From Bacteroides thetaiotaomicron VPI-5482 (GTDB lineage Bacteria; Bacteroidota; Bacteroidia; Bacteroidales; Bacteroidaceae): a stretch of DNA of 64,000 bases. The notes beneath the pieces are model-generated. The model made no database searches. It had not been told where the DNA came from and saw only the letters and a program-made list of their open reading frames with translations. Numbering within the stretch: position 1 is the stretch's first letter; every line of letters starts with the position of its first letter. A program made the position numbers and the translations under genes. Where the stretch lies: positions 3,720,001-3,784,000 of the forward strand of contig NC_004663.1 in the NCBI RefSeq assembly GCF_000011065.1, written 5' to 3'. Positions 37,031 to 45,733 of this stretch are shown here, piece after piece.

Positions 37031-37342
37031 ATGGAATTCCTGAATGAATATCACCTTGCCGGGTTATTTATCGGAATTTGTACCTTTTTGATTATCGGCC
37101 TTTTTCACCCTGTCGTGGTAAAGGCCGAATATTATTGGGGCACCAAATGCTGGTGGATATTCCTGATACTAGGCATTGCAGGTGTCGCAGCATCGCTGAG
37201 CATCGACAATGTCATTCTGTCTTCTCTGTTAGGCGTATTTGCCTTCTCTTCGTTCTGGACCATCAAAGAGGTCTTTGAGCAGGAAGATCGGGTGAAAAAA
37301 GGCTGGTTCCCCAAGAACCCGAAACGCAAATATAAGTTCTGA
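37031..37342 (+). CDS. DUF4491 family small membrane protein
   Basis: A 103-residue inner-membrane protein with three hydrophobic segments (~10-28, ~42-58, ~63-80) and a basic C-terminal tail (WFPKNPKRKYKF). The stretch HPVVVKAEYYWGTKCWW is what I recall as the hallmark of DUF4491, common in Bacteroidetes. Function unknown. It lies 4 bp after the Lrp-type gene, so one operon is likely. Confidence 0.78.
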   Translation: MEFLNEYHLAGLFIGICTFLIIGLFHPVVVKAEYYWGTKCWWIFLILGIAGVAASLSIDNVILSSLLGVFAFSSFWTIKEVFEQEDRVKKGWFPKNPKRKYKF

Positions 37343-37377
37343 GAAGAGAAAGTATTGTAGTTTTTTATTGTTAGGAC

Positions 37378-37408
37378 TTGCATATTTCAATAGAAAATAC
37401 TACTTTTG
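37378..37408 (+). promoter_or_regulatory. Promoter of the CAT tRNA
   Basis: A TTG at 37378-37380 and TACTTTTG at 37401-37408, separated by 20 bp, fit the Bacteroides -33/-7 pattern well. The tRNA starts 28 bp downstream. Confidence 0.6.
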
Positions 37409-37435
37409 TCACCGCATCCAGTAAACGGATACACC

Positions 37436-37509
37436 GGACTTGTAGCTCAGTTGGTTAGAGCAACAGACTCATAATCTGGAGGTCCCTGGTTCAAGCCCAG
37501 GCTGGTCCA
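37436..37509 (+). tRNA. tRNA with anticodon CAT (Met; Ile2 not excluded)
   Basis: Cloverleaf of 74 nt: acceptor GGACTTG/CTGGTCC (one T-T mismatch), D-arm GCTCAGTTGGTTAGAGC, anticodon loop CTCATAA, T-arm CCTGG-TTCAAGC-CCAGG, discriminator A, and no encoded CCA. The anticodon CAT could be elongator methionine or lysidine-modified isoleucine; it lacks initiator features. Its 3' half is the integration target of the two elements to the right, and the intact gene is retained at the left junction. Confidence 0.92.
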
Positions 37510-37513
37510 CAAA
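37468..37513 (+). repeat. Left attachment site (46-bp direct repeat)
   Basis: These 46 bp, from the anticodon loop to three bases past the tRNA, recur identically at 48312-48357. The bases before and after differ (A versus C, A versus G). A repeat of the target tRNA 3' end on both sides of an integrase-bearing segment is the standard signature of site-specific integration. Confidence 0.95.
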
Positions 37514-37517
37514 ACTA

Positions 37518-37551
37518 AAAGGCTGATTCCTAACGGAATACAGCCTTTTTT
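37518..37551 (+). terminator. Terminator just inside the left att site
   Basis: AAGGCTG ... CAGCCTT stem followed by six T residues, 5 bp inside element 1. It presumably ends the tRNA transcript, whose own chromosomal terminator was displaced by the insertion. Confidence 0.7.
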
Positions 37552-37614
37552 GTTTGCAGACCCTCCAGATATAACTCTGTTGCTCTTGGTTGATTTACTC
37601 CTATTTTAAGCAGA

Positions 37615-37636
37615 TGTTGACTAATTGTTGACTAAT
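37615..37636 (+). repeat. Integrase arm-type sites, left end of element 1
   Basis: Two head-to-tail copies of TGTTGACTAAT with an 11-bp period, 102 bp inside the left att core. A near-identical pair (one mismatch) lies near the right end at 48227-48248 in the same orientation. This is the layout expected for arm-type binding sites of the integrase N-terminal domain. Confidence 0.7.
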
Positions 37637-37651
37637 TAAAATAGAGCTAAT

Positions 37652-38920
37652 ATGCTGACTATTAAAGCTGAGATTAAAAGGAGTGAACTAAAAGTTGACG
37701 GAACTTATAACGTCAAGATTAGATTCACATTAGACCGCAAGGTAAAACGCTTATCCACCAACCTGTTTGTAACTCAACAAGACCTAACTAAATCCCTCAA
37801 ATTCAAAGAGGACACTTCCATTAAGAGAGAAATAGATAGGCTTGTTCTCTATTATAGGGAACAGTGCTTAAAACTGCAATTAGACCAAAATCATTATTCA
37901 TTGGATGAGATAATTGAGTTCCTAAACGGAGAGCAAGAGAAGCAACAGACCATTGACTTTATAAAGTTCAGTCGTGAGTGGATAGCTTCTACTACCATAA
38001 AAGGAGCACCCAATTACACTACTGCCATCAATGCTTTGGTACGGTTTGTAGGTAAGGAAGAATTGGATATAAATCTTATCACCTTAGACTTCTTGGAACA
38101 GTTCAAAGCATTTTTAATTGGAGAACGTGATGCACGTACCAAGAAACTAATGCAGCAAGGTAAACGTGTGACCTCTAACCGCACCCTTTCCCTCTACTTG
38201 GTAAGCATCAAGAAGCTGTTCAATGAAGCCAAACGTAAGTTCAATAAGAAAGACAAGAACCTTATTCTTATTCCTAACTCACCCTTTGAGGACTTCAAGA
38301 TACCTAAACAGGAAGCTACACGTAAGAGAGCCATTCCAGCAGACATCATTAAAAAGGTGTGGAAGCTGCCTTATAAAGACATGAAGAAAGGATATAAGTC
38401 CACCTGCCGTTATAACTTGGCTAAAGATTGTTTCATTCTCTCATTCTGTCTTATTGGAATCAATTCAGCAGACCTTTACAATGCTACTAAAATGAGAGGG
38501 AACACTATTATCTATAACAGAACCAAAACCAAGGCTCGTAGATTGGATGGTGCAAAGATGATGGTAGATATTCCTAAGATAGTGCAACCTCTTATTGATA
38601 AGTACAAGGATAGCACAGGAAAACGTCTGTTCAACTTCTATCAATATTATGGGGATGAAAAGACATTTAACAAGGCTATCAATTCTGGATTGAAAGAGAT
38701 TGGTTCAATATTAGAAGTAGATGATTTGGAGTACTATGCAGCGCGCCATTCATGGGCTACTATTGCATTGAACAAAGTAGGCATAGACAAATATATAGTC
38801 CATGCAGCCCTTAATCACATAGACGACTCAATGAAAGTGACAGACATTTATATTGAACGTGACTTTGTAAATGAGAACAAGGCTAACGCCAAAGTTGTGA
38901 AGTACGTGTTTGGTAAGTAA
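37652..38920 (+). CDS. Tyrosine recombinase/integrase of element 1
   Basis: A 422-residue integrase. Residues ~1-95 form the arm-binding domain (VKIRFTLDRKVKRLSTNLFV), ~105-215 the core-binding SAM-like domain, and ~230-422 the catalytic domain. It has YYAARHSWATIALNKVG, LNHIDDSMKVTDIYIER with the nucleophilic Tyr, and the beta-strand Lys (NRTKTKAR). The first catalytic Arg, normally in a GLR-type motif, is replaced (IGINSADLYN), as reported for some Bacteroides integrases such as IntDOT. It lies next to the tRNA site it presumably uses. Confidence 0.92.
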   Translation: MLTIKAEIKRSELKVDGTYNVKIRFTLDRKVKRLSTNLFVTQQDLTKSLKFKEDTSIKREIDRLVLYYREQCLKLQLDQNHYSLDEIIEFLNGEQEKQQTIDFIKFSREWIASTTIKGAPNYTTAINALVRFVGKEELDINLITLDFLEQFKAFLIGERDARTKKLMQQGKRVTSNRTLSLYLVSIKKLFNEAKRKFNKKDKNLILIPNSPFEDFKIPKQEATRKRAIPADIIKKVWKLPYKDMKKGYKSTCRYNLAKDCFILSFCLIGINSADLYNATKMRGNTIIYNRTKTKARRLDGAKMMVDIPKIVQPLIDKYKDSTGKRLFNFYQYYGDEKTFNKAINSGLKEIGSILEVDDLEYYAARHSWATIALNKVGIDKYIVHAALNHIDDSMKVTDIYIERDFVNENKANAKVVKYVFGK

Positions 38921-38923
38921 GCT

Positions 38924-38974
38924 AATAATTCCTCACTTGCAGCAAATGCAGGTGAGGATTATTTTTTAACTTTG
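38924..38974 (+). terminator. Terminator with overlapping downstream promoter
   Basis: AATAATTCCTCACTTGC (38924-38940) pairs with GCAGGTGAGGATTATT (38948-38963) and is followed by T residues, ending the integrase transcript. The T-run runs directly into TAACTTTG (38967-38974), a -7 box for the next gene at 38999. Confidence 0.7.
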
Positions 38975-38998
38975 TACTGAATTAGAGCAAAAAGCATT

Positions 38999-39865
38999 AT
39001 GGATGATAATCTGTTCATTGAATATATAAACTCCCCTTATGAAGAGCCACAAGATATGCTCCCTAAGATTGATGAAACTATGCTGACTGATATGGAGAGT
39101 AGTTTAGAAACTGATTTCAAAAATGAATATCAGCATGAAGATGTTACTTCTATTTTGGAGAGCATTGAATATATCAGAATCTATTGTAGAAACTTCCCAT
39201 GCTTCAATGGCTTCGATTATCAACCACTCCAAGCTCCATTTGCATACTATCGTAGTAGAGAAATCTATCTAAAAGAACTACCCTTTACAGAAGATGGATT
39301 TTATAAATTCACGTACATACAGGATGCAATAAAAAAGTTAGGGCTAAAAGCTCAACCTACATTTGAGTTTATTGCATTCTTATATCATATTATTAAGGTG
39401 TGGAGCGAGAATCAGATAACCACAAGTGGGACAAAGATTGATAACATTCTCTACTTATTGAAGGAGCAACCCAATACCAAATTAACTATGAATATTAAGG
39501 TAGGCAGTAAATCCTTCGAGTTTAACAATTCATTGTTCATTCAATCTTTATTGGAGTTCTATTCTTCCCATGACCTTGTCTCTCATGGTCTCATTGAAAG
39601 AGAGAATAAGAGAGTGAGAGAACGTACCATCCAATATTCTTTGGTCAAAACATTGTTAGACTATCTTCCCATCAAAACTGATAAGTCTGAGGGAGTCAGC
39701 TTTGTACAGGCAGAAAGAGACTTAGCTTTATGCACTTTATATCTATGTAAATTACTAATGGGTGACCCTGCATACGTTTGTACCAAAGATAACAACGCTA
39801 CATTTGACAAGTTGATGAGAGACTTCAAAGACTTTAATATTACACTTCATAAGATGCTAACCTAA
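38999..39865 (+). CDS. Hypothetical protein of element 1 (288 aa)
   Basis: I do not recognise this protein. It is 288 residues, acidic at the N-terminus (EEPQDMLPKIDETMLTDMESSLETD), mostly helical afterwards, with no signal peptide or membrane segment and no nuclease or ATPase motif. It has its own terminator/promoter junction upstream and ends about 65 bp before the promoter of the DGQHR gene. Position among integrase and DNA-processing genes suggests a replication or maintenance accessory role, but that is only inference. Confidence 0.6.
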   Translation: MDDNLFIEYINSPYEEPQDMLPKIDETMLTDMESSLETDFKNEYQHEDVTSILESIEYIRIYCRNFPCFNGFDYQPLQAPFAYYRSREIYLKELPFTEDGFYKFTYIQDAIKKLGLKAQPTFEFIAFLYHIIKVWSENQITTSGTKIDNILYLLKEQPNTKLTMNIKVGSKSFEFNNSLFIQSLLEFYSSHDLVSHGLIERENKRVRERTIQYSLVKTLLDYLPIKTDKSEGVSFVQAERDLALCTLYLCKLLMGDPAYVCTKDNNATFDKLMRDFKDFNITLHKMLT

Positions 39866-39929
39866 TGATATTCAGCAACGTAAAAACAGGGATATAAAAC
39901 TTACTCTTACATACCCTATTTAAGAGACA

Positions 39930-39937
39930 TATCTTTG
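39930..39937 (+). promoter_or_regulatory. Promoter of the DGQHR gene
   Basis: TATCTTTG matches the -7 box; the same TATCTTTGCACC string precedes the structured RNA at 45720. The short leader can pair CTTTCAG with CTGAAAG and GGCA with TGCC around 39943-39990. Confidence 0.5.
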
Positions 39938-39999
39938 CACCGCTTTCAGAAAGCTGGCAGGCACGTTGCCACAGACTAATCACTGAAAGCCCCAAAGAC

Positions 40000-40893
40000 A
40001 TGAAGAACTTAAATTTATTGTTCATCGAAGGTAACCGCACTAAAATTGACAACTCTAACGTAGTTGAATCTTACAACAAGATTAAGGCATGGGGATTCAT
40101 CGAAACAATGCCTATTGAATACTTCCCAATGGAAGAAGCTAAGAATAAATTAGGCGGTAGAAAGTTGTACAGACCTACTATTACTCGTAAGAAAGGGGAA
40201 GGCTCTGCTACTATCAGCAATTTCGAGATTAAAATGGTTGAAGTACAGGAAGCAGACTATGACAAGTACGACGGTGTTTGTGGCGATGGTCAGCATAGAA
40301 CAATAGCCCTCATGTTTGATGAATTGAAAGATGTTACAGCTACTTATCAGCCAGTAAAACTCTCTAAAGAGAATATGGATATATTGGCTTACATATCAAT
40401 ACGTAACAATGGCAGGAAATGGTCTAATGATGATTTTTATGCTTCCAATATTTCAACAGGAGATACTAATGCAGACTATATCCTTAATAAAAGGAAAGAA
40501 GGCTATATTCCTGCATTCCTTTTCAATGTTTATACTCTTGGAACATCTAATCTGACAGCAGCACAAATCAAGTCAATCCAACAAGGATATAAGAAACTCT
40601 CTGACTTTAGTAAAGTTCAAATCAGCAAAGATACACAAGATAAGGGAGATAGAATCTTAGCGGCATTAGAATCTAACAGCTTCATCTCTAATGATAGGTT
40701 TACTGGACGTTTTGGAGCAGGACTGAAAGCATTCTTTACTGAATGTAAGGATATAGAAATAGTTGTAAACACTATCAACCATATCAATAAAGAGAATTGG
40801 AATAAGTACTTCACCCCAATTGCAGGTCAGAGCATGGAAGCCAAATCTTATAAGGAAGCTCTAACTAAATTGACAGAACAAATAAAGAAGTAA
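40000..40893 (+). CDS. DGQHR/ParB-nuclease-like protein
   Basis: A 297-residue cytoplasmic protein. The key motif GDGQHRTIAL at residues 95-104 is the DGQHR/ParB-type catalytic strand (GxxR-like) found in DGQHR-domain and DndB-like proteins. Many such proteins occur on mobile elements and may act in DNA partition, nicking or base-modification control. Conserved aromatic and basic segments follow (NNGRKWSNDDFYASNIS). It precedes the helicase-like gene by 167 bp; a functional pair is possible. Confidence 0.7.
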   Translation: MKNLNLLFIEGNRTKIDNSNVVESYNKIKAWGFIETMPIEYFPMEEAKNKLGGRKLYRPTITRKKGEGSATISNFEIKMVEVQEADYDKYDGVCGDGQHRTIALMFDELKDVTATYQPVKLSKENMDILAYISIRNNGRKWSNDDFYASNISTGDTNADYILNKRKEGYIPAFLFNVYTLGTSNLTAAQIKSIQQGYKKLSDFSKVQISKDTQDKGDRILAALESNSFISNDRFTGRFGAGLKAFFTECKDIEIVVNTINHINKENWNKYFTPIAGQSMEAKSYKEALTKLTEQIKK

Positions 40894-40949
40894 CCTGTTC
40901 GATAGCCCATGTGACAGGTGGGCTTCTCTACTCCAAATTCTTGGGTTTA

Positions 40950-41060
40950 GCATTTCAGCCTTATAGAACTATCTCAAATTACCCATTATATGAACTTTAG
41001 ACATATCTAAGATTCTATAATTGGGGTTACAGCTAACAGATTTTTAAAAGCCAACAATAT
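40950..41060 (+). repeat. Upstream copy of a duplicated intergenic segment
   Basis: GCATTTCAGCCTTATAGAA (40950-40968), the ATATCTAA region and CCAACAATAT (41051-41060) recur in the same order at 45370-45519. Here the last block ends exactly at the ATG of the helicase-like gene, so this copy is a leader and translation-start region. Confidence 0.6.
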
Positions 41061-42671
41061 ATGATAACCAAGTTAGATATTCAAGAGAAAGATGGATTCC
41101 TTACCATGAAGGACTTCCCTATGAACTGCATCTTTAATAAGGTCAAGACAGGTTGCGGTGCTACTACCATAGCACTTACCAATAACGAGAATTATATCAT
41201 TACTGTTCCAACCACAGAACTGATTGAGAACAAATGCTATCCAACTAAAGATGCAGATGGTAATGTGAAGTTCTGGAAGAAACATGAACGCAGAGCAGGA
41301 TTAAGTCCTGTTGTTAATAACCTGTTTGGCTTATATGGAAATTTCACCTTAGAGCTAAAGAAAAAATTAAAGGATTACTTATCTTCTGTTGGAGTAAAGA
41401 AGATTATCTGCACCTATGACAAGATAGACAAGTTGATGGAGTTTATCAATCCTAAAGACTTTAAACTGACGATTGACGAATACCACAACTTCCTTAAACA
41501 ATACTCATTCAGAGACAAGGCTATTAATGGGGTGTTGGCTCACTTTAAAGAGTTCAAATCCTATTGCTTCTTGTCAGCTACTCCTATTCCAAACAATTTG
41601 AAGCCAGCAATCTTCAATGACATTCCAGAATACATAGCTGATTGGAATACAACAGATGATATTACTGTTTATCCTTACCATACAGACAAGCCTTATATGG
41701 TAGCAGCCAAGTTTATCAAGACCTACCAAGCTAAAGGTTGTCTGAATGTGAACGGCATAGAGAGCAAGGAAGCATATTTCTTCATTAACAGCGTTACAGA
41801 GATTAAAGCCATACTTAAACAGACACAACTAACAGAGGATGATTATAGAATTATTTGTGCTGACAATCCTAAGAATAGAAGAACCTTAGAAGAATATACT
41901 ATATCAAGTTCTGCTGACGCTCCCAAGAAATTCAACTTTATCACTTCCAAATCATTTGAGGGTGTGGACTTCCATTCTGAAACAGGATTATGCTTTGTTG
42001 TCAGCAATGTTCAGAACAGACACACATTGGTCAGCATTGATATGGATATACCTCAAATTGTAGGAAGAATCAGAACCAAGTCCAATCCATTTAGAAATAA
42101 AGTAGTCCATATCTTCAACACTAAAGCTACTGACCATTACACAACATTTGAAGAAATGGAGCAGATTGTGGATAAGGAAGTAAAGGCAGCACAAGAAAGG
42201 GCTGATATGCTTAATAATACCAAACTATCAGAAGCGGCAACCAAGCAACAGATTAATGAGATTAAGAAAGTTGGGATTGAATCTTACCTATCTTATCAAG
42301 AGAATAAATTTGTCGTTAATGATATGGTAGCCAAGTTACAGCTTTACAGCTATTATATTGCTACTGTGGTTTACCAATCAGACAAATCATTAAGAGAAAC
42401 TTATGCCCAATCTGGAATAGTAACTACTAAAGGTAAATGGCATATCGCACCAGAGAAGTTTGTCAAGGAATTAATTGTAAAGCCAACTTTCAGAGAACTA
42501 CACAAACGATATTGTGAAATCAAAGCAAACCCAATGACATTTGACTTGCAAACCATTGATATAGAACATGAATATCCAATCTTAGGCAGAGCTTACCGCC
42601 AACTTGGAGTGAAAGAATTAAAGCGATTGCGAACCATCAAATCCATTCAAGAGGCTTTAGGTGAAGCATAA
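41061..42671 (+). CDS. SF2 helicase-like protein with atypical Walker A
   Basis: A 536-residue protein with superfamily-2 motifs. The Walker A position reads VKTGCGATT (residues ~28-36), lacking the usual Lys before Thr. Motif II is DEYH (139-142), motif III is SATP (172-175), motif V is TSKSFEGVDF, and motif VI is PQIVGRIRT with the arginine finger. The rest is AT-rich and without other known domains. It may open DNA for element replication or act as an NTP-driven translocase; the missing Lys raises the question of catalytic competence. Confidence 0.75.
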   Translation: MITKLDIQEKDGFLTMKDFPMNCIFNKVKTGCGATTIALTNNENYIITVPTTELIENKCYPTKDADGNVKFWKKHERRAGLSPVVNNLFGLYGNFTLELKKKLKDYLSSVGVKKIICTYDKIDKLMEFINPKDFKLTIDEYHNFLKQYSFRDKAINGVLAHFKEFKSYCFLSATPIPNNLKPAIFNDIPEYIADWNTTDDITVYPYHTDKPYMVAAKFIKTYQAKGCLNVNGIESKEAYFFINSVTEIKAILKQTQLTEDDYRIICADNPKNRRTLEEYTISSSADAPKKFNFITSKSFEGVDFHSETGLCFVVSNVQNRHTLVSIDMDIPQIVGRIRTKSNPFRNKVVHIFNTKATDHYTTFEEMEQIVDKEVKAAQERADMLNNTKLSEAATKQQINEIKKVGIESYLSYQENKFVVNDMVAKLQLYSYYIATVVYQSDKSLRETYAQSGIVTTKGKWHIAPEKFVKELIVKPTFRELHKRYCEIKANPMTFDLQTIDIEHEYPILGRAYRQLGVKELKRLRTIKSIQEALGEA

Positions 42672-43006
42672 ACCTATCTCATAAGATGATTACATAAGTT
42701 TATAGTGTAACGAGCGAGGAGGTACACTACATTATTATCCCCCCTCATGGCTCTAAATAAAAAAGAATGCTTTAGAAATGTAGTCCAACGGCTGACAGGA
42801 ATAAGCATTCTTATTAATCTAAGAACAGGCACGATGCACGATTATCACAGTCTGCCAATAATTTACTAATACTCCTCATTTCCTTTGAAAGAATCTTTAG
42901 GGAAAGACATAGGACAGCCTAAGATGCAAGCGAAGAAATTCACTTGTGTTTTAGGTTTGTTCTTGTTAAATCCATTCAATCAATAACCATTTAATTCAAT
43001 TTCATT
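42672..43006 (+). promoter_or_regulatory. 335-bp spacer with two hairpins before DUF3871
   Basis: No gene fits. TAGTGTA (42703-42709) pairs with TACACTA (42723-42729). AAGAATGC (42763-42770) pairs with GCATTCTT (42805-42812) across a 34-nt loop. Neither has a terminator T-run. They may be leader elements of the DUF3871 gene or repeats of origin type. Confidence 0.35.
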
Positions 43007-44026
43007 ATGAGAGATTTAGTAATTATGCCAGCTATGGCACAGCGTAGAGAATCATTAAACATGGGTGAGTTTGCAGAAGAAGCAATTATTGTGGAAGAAG
43101 TTGCAGCACCCAAAAGAGTAAACCATTTCATTGAAGCAAACACACAGGAAGTAACCTTACAGCACTTACAGCAAGACTGCATCATTCCAAGTTTTGCATC
43201 AATGGAGGAAACCATAAGCCACCAATCCTTTATAGGTGCAGTAGTAGATGCAGCTAAGGATTACTTTCATGGAGAACAGTTTGATATGCCAGAGATTAGA
43301 ATCTCACACCCTATCAATGGCAGAATACCAAGTGCATTAGGTAAGAAAGCATCTGAATTGACAGACGAAGAGAAAACTTTGTTCTATCAGAGAATGTGTT
43401 TCTGTTTTGAAATTCCATCCATTGTACATGATGAATACGGTAATCGTTTAGCGTTATCCATTGGTGGAGTGAGAGCATATAACGAGATTAACCTATACAG
43501 TAAGAAGTCTGTTGAGAGATTTAAAATCTTCATAGGCTTTCGTAATCGTGTGTGCTCAAATTTAATGCTTACTACTGACGGCTTGCAGGATAAGATAGAA
43601 GTCCTAAGCATACAGGAACTATATGCAGCAGCATTGAATCTGTTCCATGCTTACAACCCATCCAAAGACCTGCATCTGTTAAGGACACTTGGGCAGATGT
43701 CAATCTCAACGAGTGAGTTCTGCCAGATAATAGGCAGGATGAGATTATATCAAGCTCTTACACCCAACCAACAGAAACGCTTACCTCGTCTATTATTAGG
43801 AGACAGTCAGATTAATGCAGCTTGCAGAGCATTCGTTTCTGATGCGAACTTCAAGAGTACAGGGGACAGCATTACAGGCTGGCAGCTCTTAAACCTGCTC
43901 AATGGTTCTGTGAAGTCAAGTTACATAGATAACTTTTTGGAGAGGAATCTTAATTGCACAGAGTTCGTACAAGGCATTCAACGTGCCAAATTAGGAGATA
44001 GTGAATACGCTTGGTTCTTGGGCTGA
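43007..44026 (+). CDS. DUF3871 family protein
   Basis: A 339-residue cytoplasmic protein. The segments VNHFIEANTQEVTLQHLQQDCIIP and ISHQSFIGAVVDAA, then HPINGRIPSALGKKASELT, are the conserved start of DUF3871 as I recall it. DUF3871 is a Bacteroidetes family found on integrative elements and plasmids and resembles phage DUF932-type proteins. Function unproven. It is followed by the RadC gene, so the two may form one unit. Confidence 0.78.
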   Translation: MRDLVIMPAMAQRRESLNMGEFAEEAIIVEEVAAPKRVNHFIEANTQEVTLQHLQQDCIIPSFASMEETISHQSFIGAVVDAAKDYFHGEQFDMPEIRISHPINGRIPSALGKKASELTDEEKTLFYQRMCFCFEIPSIVHDEYGNRLALSIGGVRAYNEINLYSKKSVERFKIFIGFRNRVCSNLMLTTDGLQDKIEVLSIQELYAAALNLFHAYNPSKDLHLLRTLGQMSISTSEFCQIIGRMRLYQALTPNQQKRLPRLLLGDSQINAACRAFVSDANFKSTGDSITGWQLLNLLNGSVKSSYIDNFLERNLNCTEFVQGIQRAKLGDSEYAWFLG

Positions 44027-44112
44027 GTGGATTGTTGATTGAGAGAGGAAAGGGCAGCTATTCAATTAGTTGTCCTTTCTTTATATCTACCAGCTTATTA
44101 AGACATCAAATT

Positions 44113-44559
44113 ATGGATATAGATTATACTGTGGGAGAAGTGGAACTGTCCTACAAACCCAAATTCAAGAATATATATAAGGTAGTCAGTTCAGAGGATG
44201 CTTATAAATATTTGCTTCCTACATATAAGGAGGGTACAATCTGTTACAAAGAATATTTCAAAGTCTTGTTTCTAAACCAAGCCAGCCAAGTTTTAGGTTA
44301 CACTCTCATATCAGAGGGAGGAATAACAGATACGACCGTAGATGTCAGAGTAATTCTACAAGCTGCATTGCTCACCAATTCAGTAGCTATCATTCTTGCT
44401 CATAACCACCCAAGTGGTAGCATGAAACCAAGCAGGCAGGATATGGAGATTACTAAGCAGGTCAAAGAAGCTGCAAGACTTATGAGAATTACAGTAACAG
44501 ACCACCTCATATTAACAGATGCAGGATATTATAGCTTCGCAGACGAGGGAGAATTATAA
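44113..44559 (+). CDS. RadC-like JAB/JAMM domain protein
   Basis: A 148-residue RadC domain from the ATG at 44113. The open frame begins earlier at 44011 but those residues are not RadC-like and overlap DUF3871. The metalloprotease-type JAMM signature is complete: HNHPSG followed by S and D (AHNHPSGSMKPSRQD). The N-terminal HTH of full-length RadC is absent, as in the short versions found on mobile elements and in anti-restriction loci. Its biochemical role is unknown. Confidence 0.88.
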   Translation: MDIDYTVGEVELSYKPKFKNIYKVVSSEDAYKYLLPTYKEGTICYKEYFKVLFLNQASQVLGYTLISEGGITDTTVDVRVILQAALLTNSVAIILAHNHPSGSMKPSRQDMEITKQVKEAARLMRITVTDHLILTDAGYYSFADEGEL

Positions 44560-44709
44560 TAAGGTAGAGGGCACTCAATTTCTAAGTTGGGTGTCTTTAT
44601 CATATTCACTTCTACTATTAGTGAATGTTCCATTAATAATCAGTGAGTTAGTAAATCCAACTCAGAATTAATATTCACTTCTATTCATTAACTTATAAAA
44701 CAGAACATT

Positions 44710-45297
44710 ATGTCACTTAAATATTCAAGCACAACCGCAGACTATCTTGTTTGGTCTGATGCAATGAACCTAATAAGGAAGTTAGCCAAAGACGAGAATT
44801 ATAAAATCTCACTTCTTATAGCTTTAGGATGCTTCACAGGATTAAGAATATCTGATATTCTATCTCTAAGATGGAAGCAGATATTAGATGCTGACGAGTT
44901 TACAGTAATTGAGAAGAAGACAGACAAAGTAAGGACTATCAGACTGAACCCCCAATTACAACATCATATTAAAGAGTGCTACGAGCATATAAATCCTGTT
45001 GGAATCAATGCGCCAATTCTTATAAGTCAGAAAGGCACTATCTTCACAGTTCAGAGAATCAATATCATTCTTAAAGAGGTGAAGAAGAAGTACAGGTTAA
45101 AGATTAAGAACTTTAGCTGTCATTCGCTTAGAAAGACATTTGGTAGGCAGGTCTATAACATGAACAGCGATAATGCTGAACTTGCCTTAGTAAAGCTGAT
45201 GGAACTGTTCAATCACAGTTCTGTAGCCATTACTAAGAGATACTTGGGATTAAGGCAGGAAGAAATCTTGCAGACTTATGACTGTTTGAGCTTCTAA
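44710..45297 (+). CDS. Short tyrosine recombinase (catalytic domain only)
   Basis: A 195-residue protein equal to the catalytic domain of XerC/D-type recombinases. Unlike the two long integrases here, all catalytic residues are canonical: TGLRISDILSL (Arg I), KTDKV (Lys), HSLRKTFG (His-x-x-Arg), FNHSSVAITKRYLGL (His, Tyr). There is no arm-binding or core-binding domain. It could resolve dimers, invert DNA or be a decayed integrase. A 9-bp inverted repeat follows (45301-45309 / 45348-45356). Confidence 0.82.
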   Translation: MSLKYSSTTADYLVWSDAMNLIRKLAKDENYKISLLIALGCFTGLRISDILSLRWKQILDADEFTVIEKKTDKVRTIRLNPQLQHHIKECYEHINPVGINAPILISQKGTIFTVQRINIILKEVKKKYRLKIKNFSCHSLRKTFGRQVYNMNSDNAELALVKLMELFNHSSVAITKRYLGLRQEEILQTYDCLSF

Positions 45298-45300
45298 TGA

Positions 45301-45356
45301 TTGGGACAGGATTATTAAGATACATCTTTATAGTGGTCTGAACGGTTCTGTCCCAA
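45301..45356 (+). repeat. Inverted repeat after the short recombinase
   Basis: TTGGGACAG (45301-45309) and CTGTCCCAA (45348-45356) begin right after the stop codon. The loop of 38 nt and lack of a T-run make a simple terminator doubtful; a recombinase-binding site is an alternative. Confidence 0.4.
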
Positions 45357-45369
45357 ATCAATGAAATAT

Positions 45370-45519
45370 TGAGTTTAGATATATCTAAAGTCCAATCTTG
45401 ACAGTTCGGCATTTCAGCCTTATAGAAGTAAGTCAATTCCATAAGTTTACAGATTTTAGGATTATCTCAACTCTTATTAAGCATGTTACAGATAACACTT
45501 CTTAAATATCCAACAATAT
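45370..45519 (+). repeat. Decayed second copy of the helicase leader
   Basis: TTTAGATATATCTAA, GCATTTCAGCCTTATAGAA (45409-45427), an ACAG..AACA block and CCAACAATAT (45510-45519) repeat the order seen before the helicase-like gene. Here only a six-codon frame follows (ATGATAATTCAAGGCAGGTAA), so the gene body is gone. It suggests past duplication or gene replacement inside the element. Confidence 0.55.
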
Positions 45520-45719
45520 ACTGACTTAAAGATGATAATTCAAGGCAGGTAAGAATATTCAGAATTTACTCTTTATATGAGGAGAAGTGAATTTGATACC
45601 CACATGGATTTAGAGAGTTTAGATGCGACTCTGCTTAAATACTCCATTAATTCCCTGTTTTGTAACACAATAATTACTATTTCTCCTTATTCCATGCCTA
45701 TTAATTTAGAACCTTTCAC

Positions 45720-45727
45720 TATCTTTG
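45720..45727 (+). promoter_or_regulatory. Promoter of structured RNA copy 1
   Basis: TATCTTTG, followed by CACC, matches the -7 box; transcription would start near 45734. The second copy of the RNA has TACCTTTGCA in the same relative position. Confidence 0.6.
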
Positions 45728-45733
45728 CACCAA

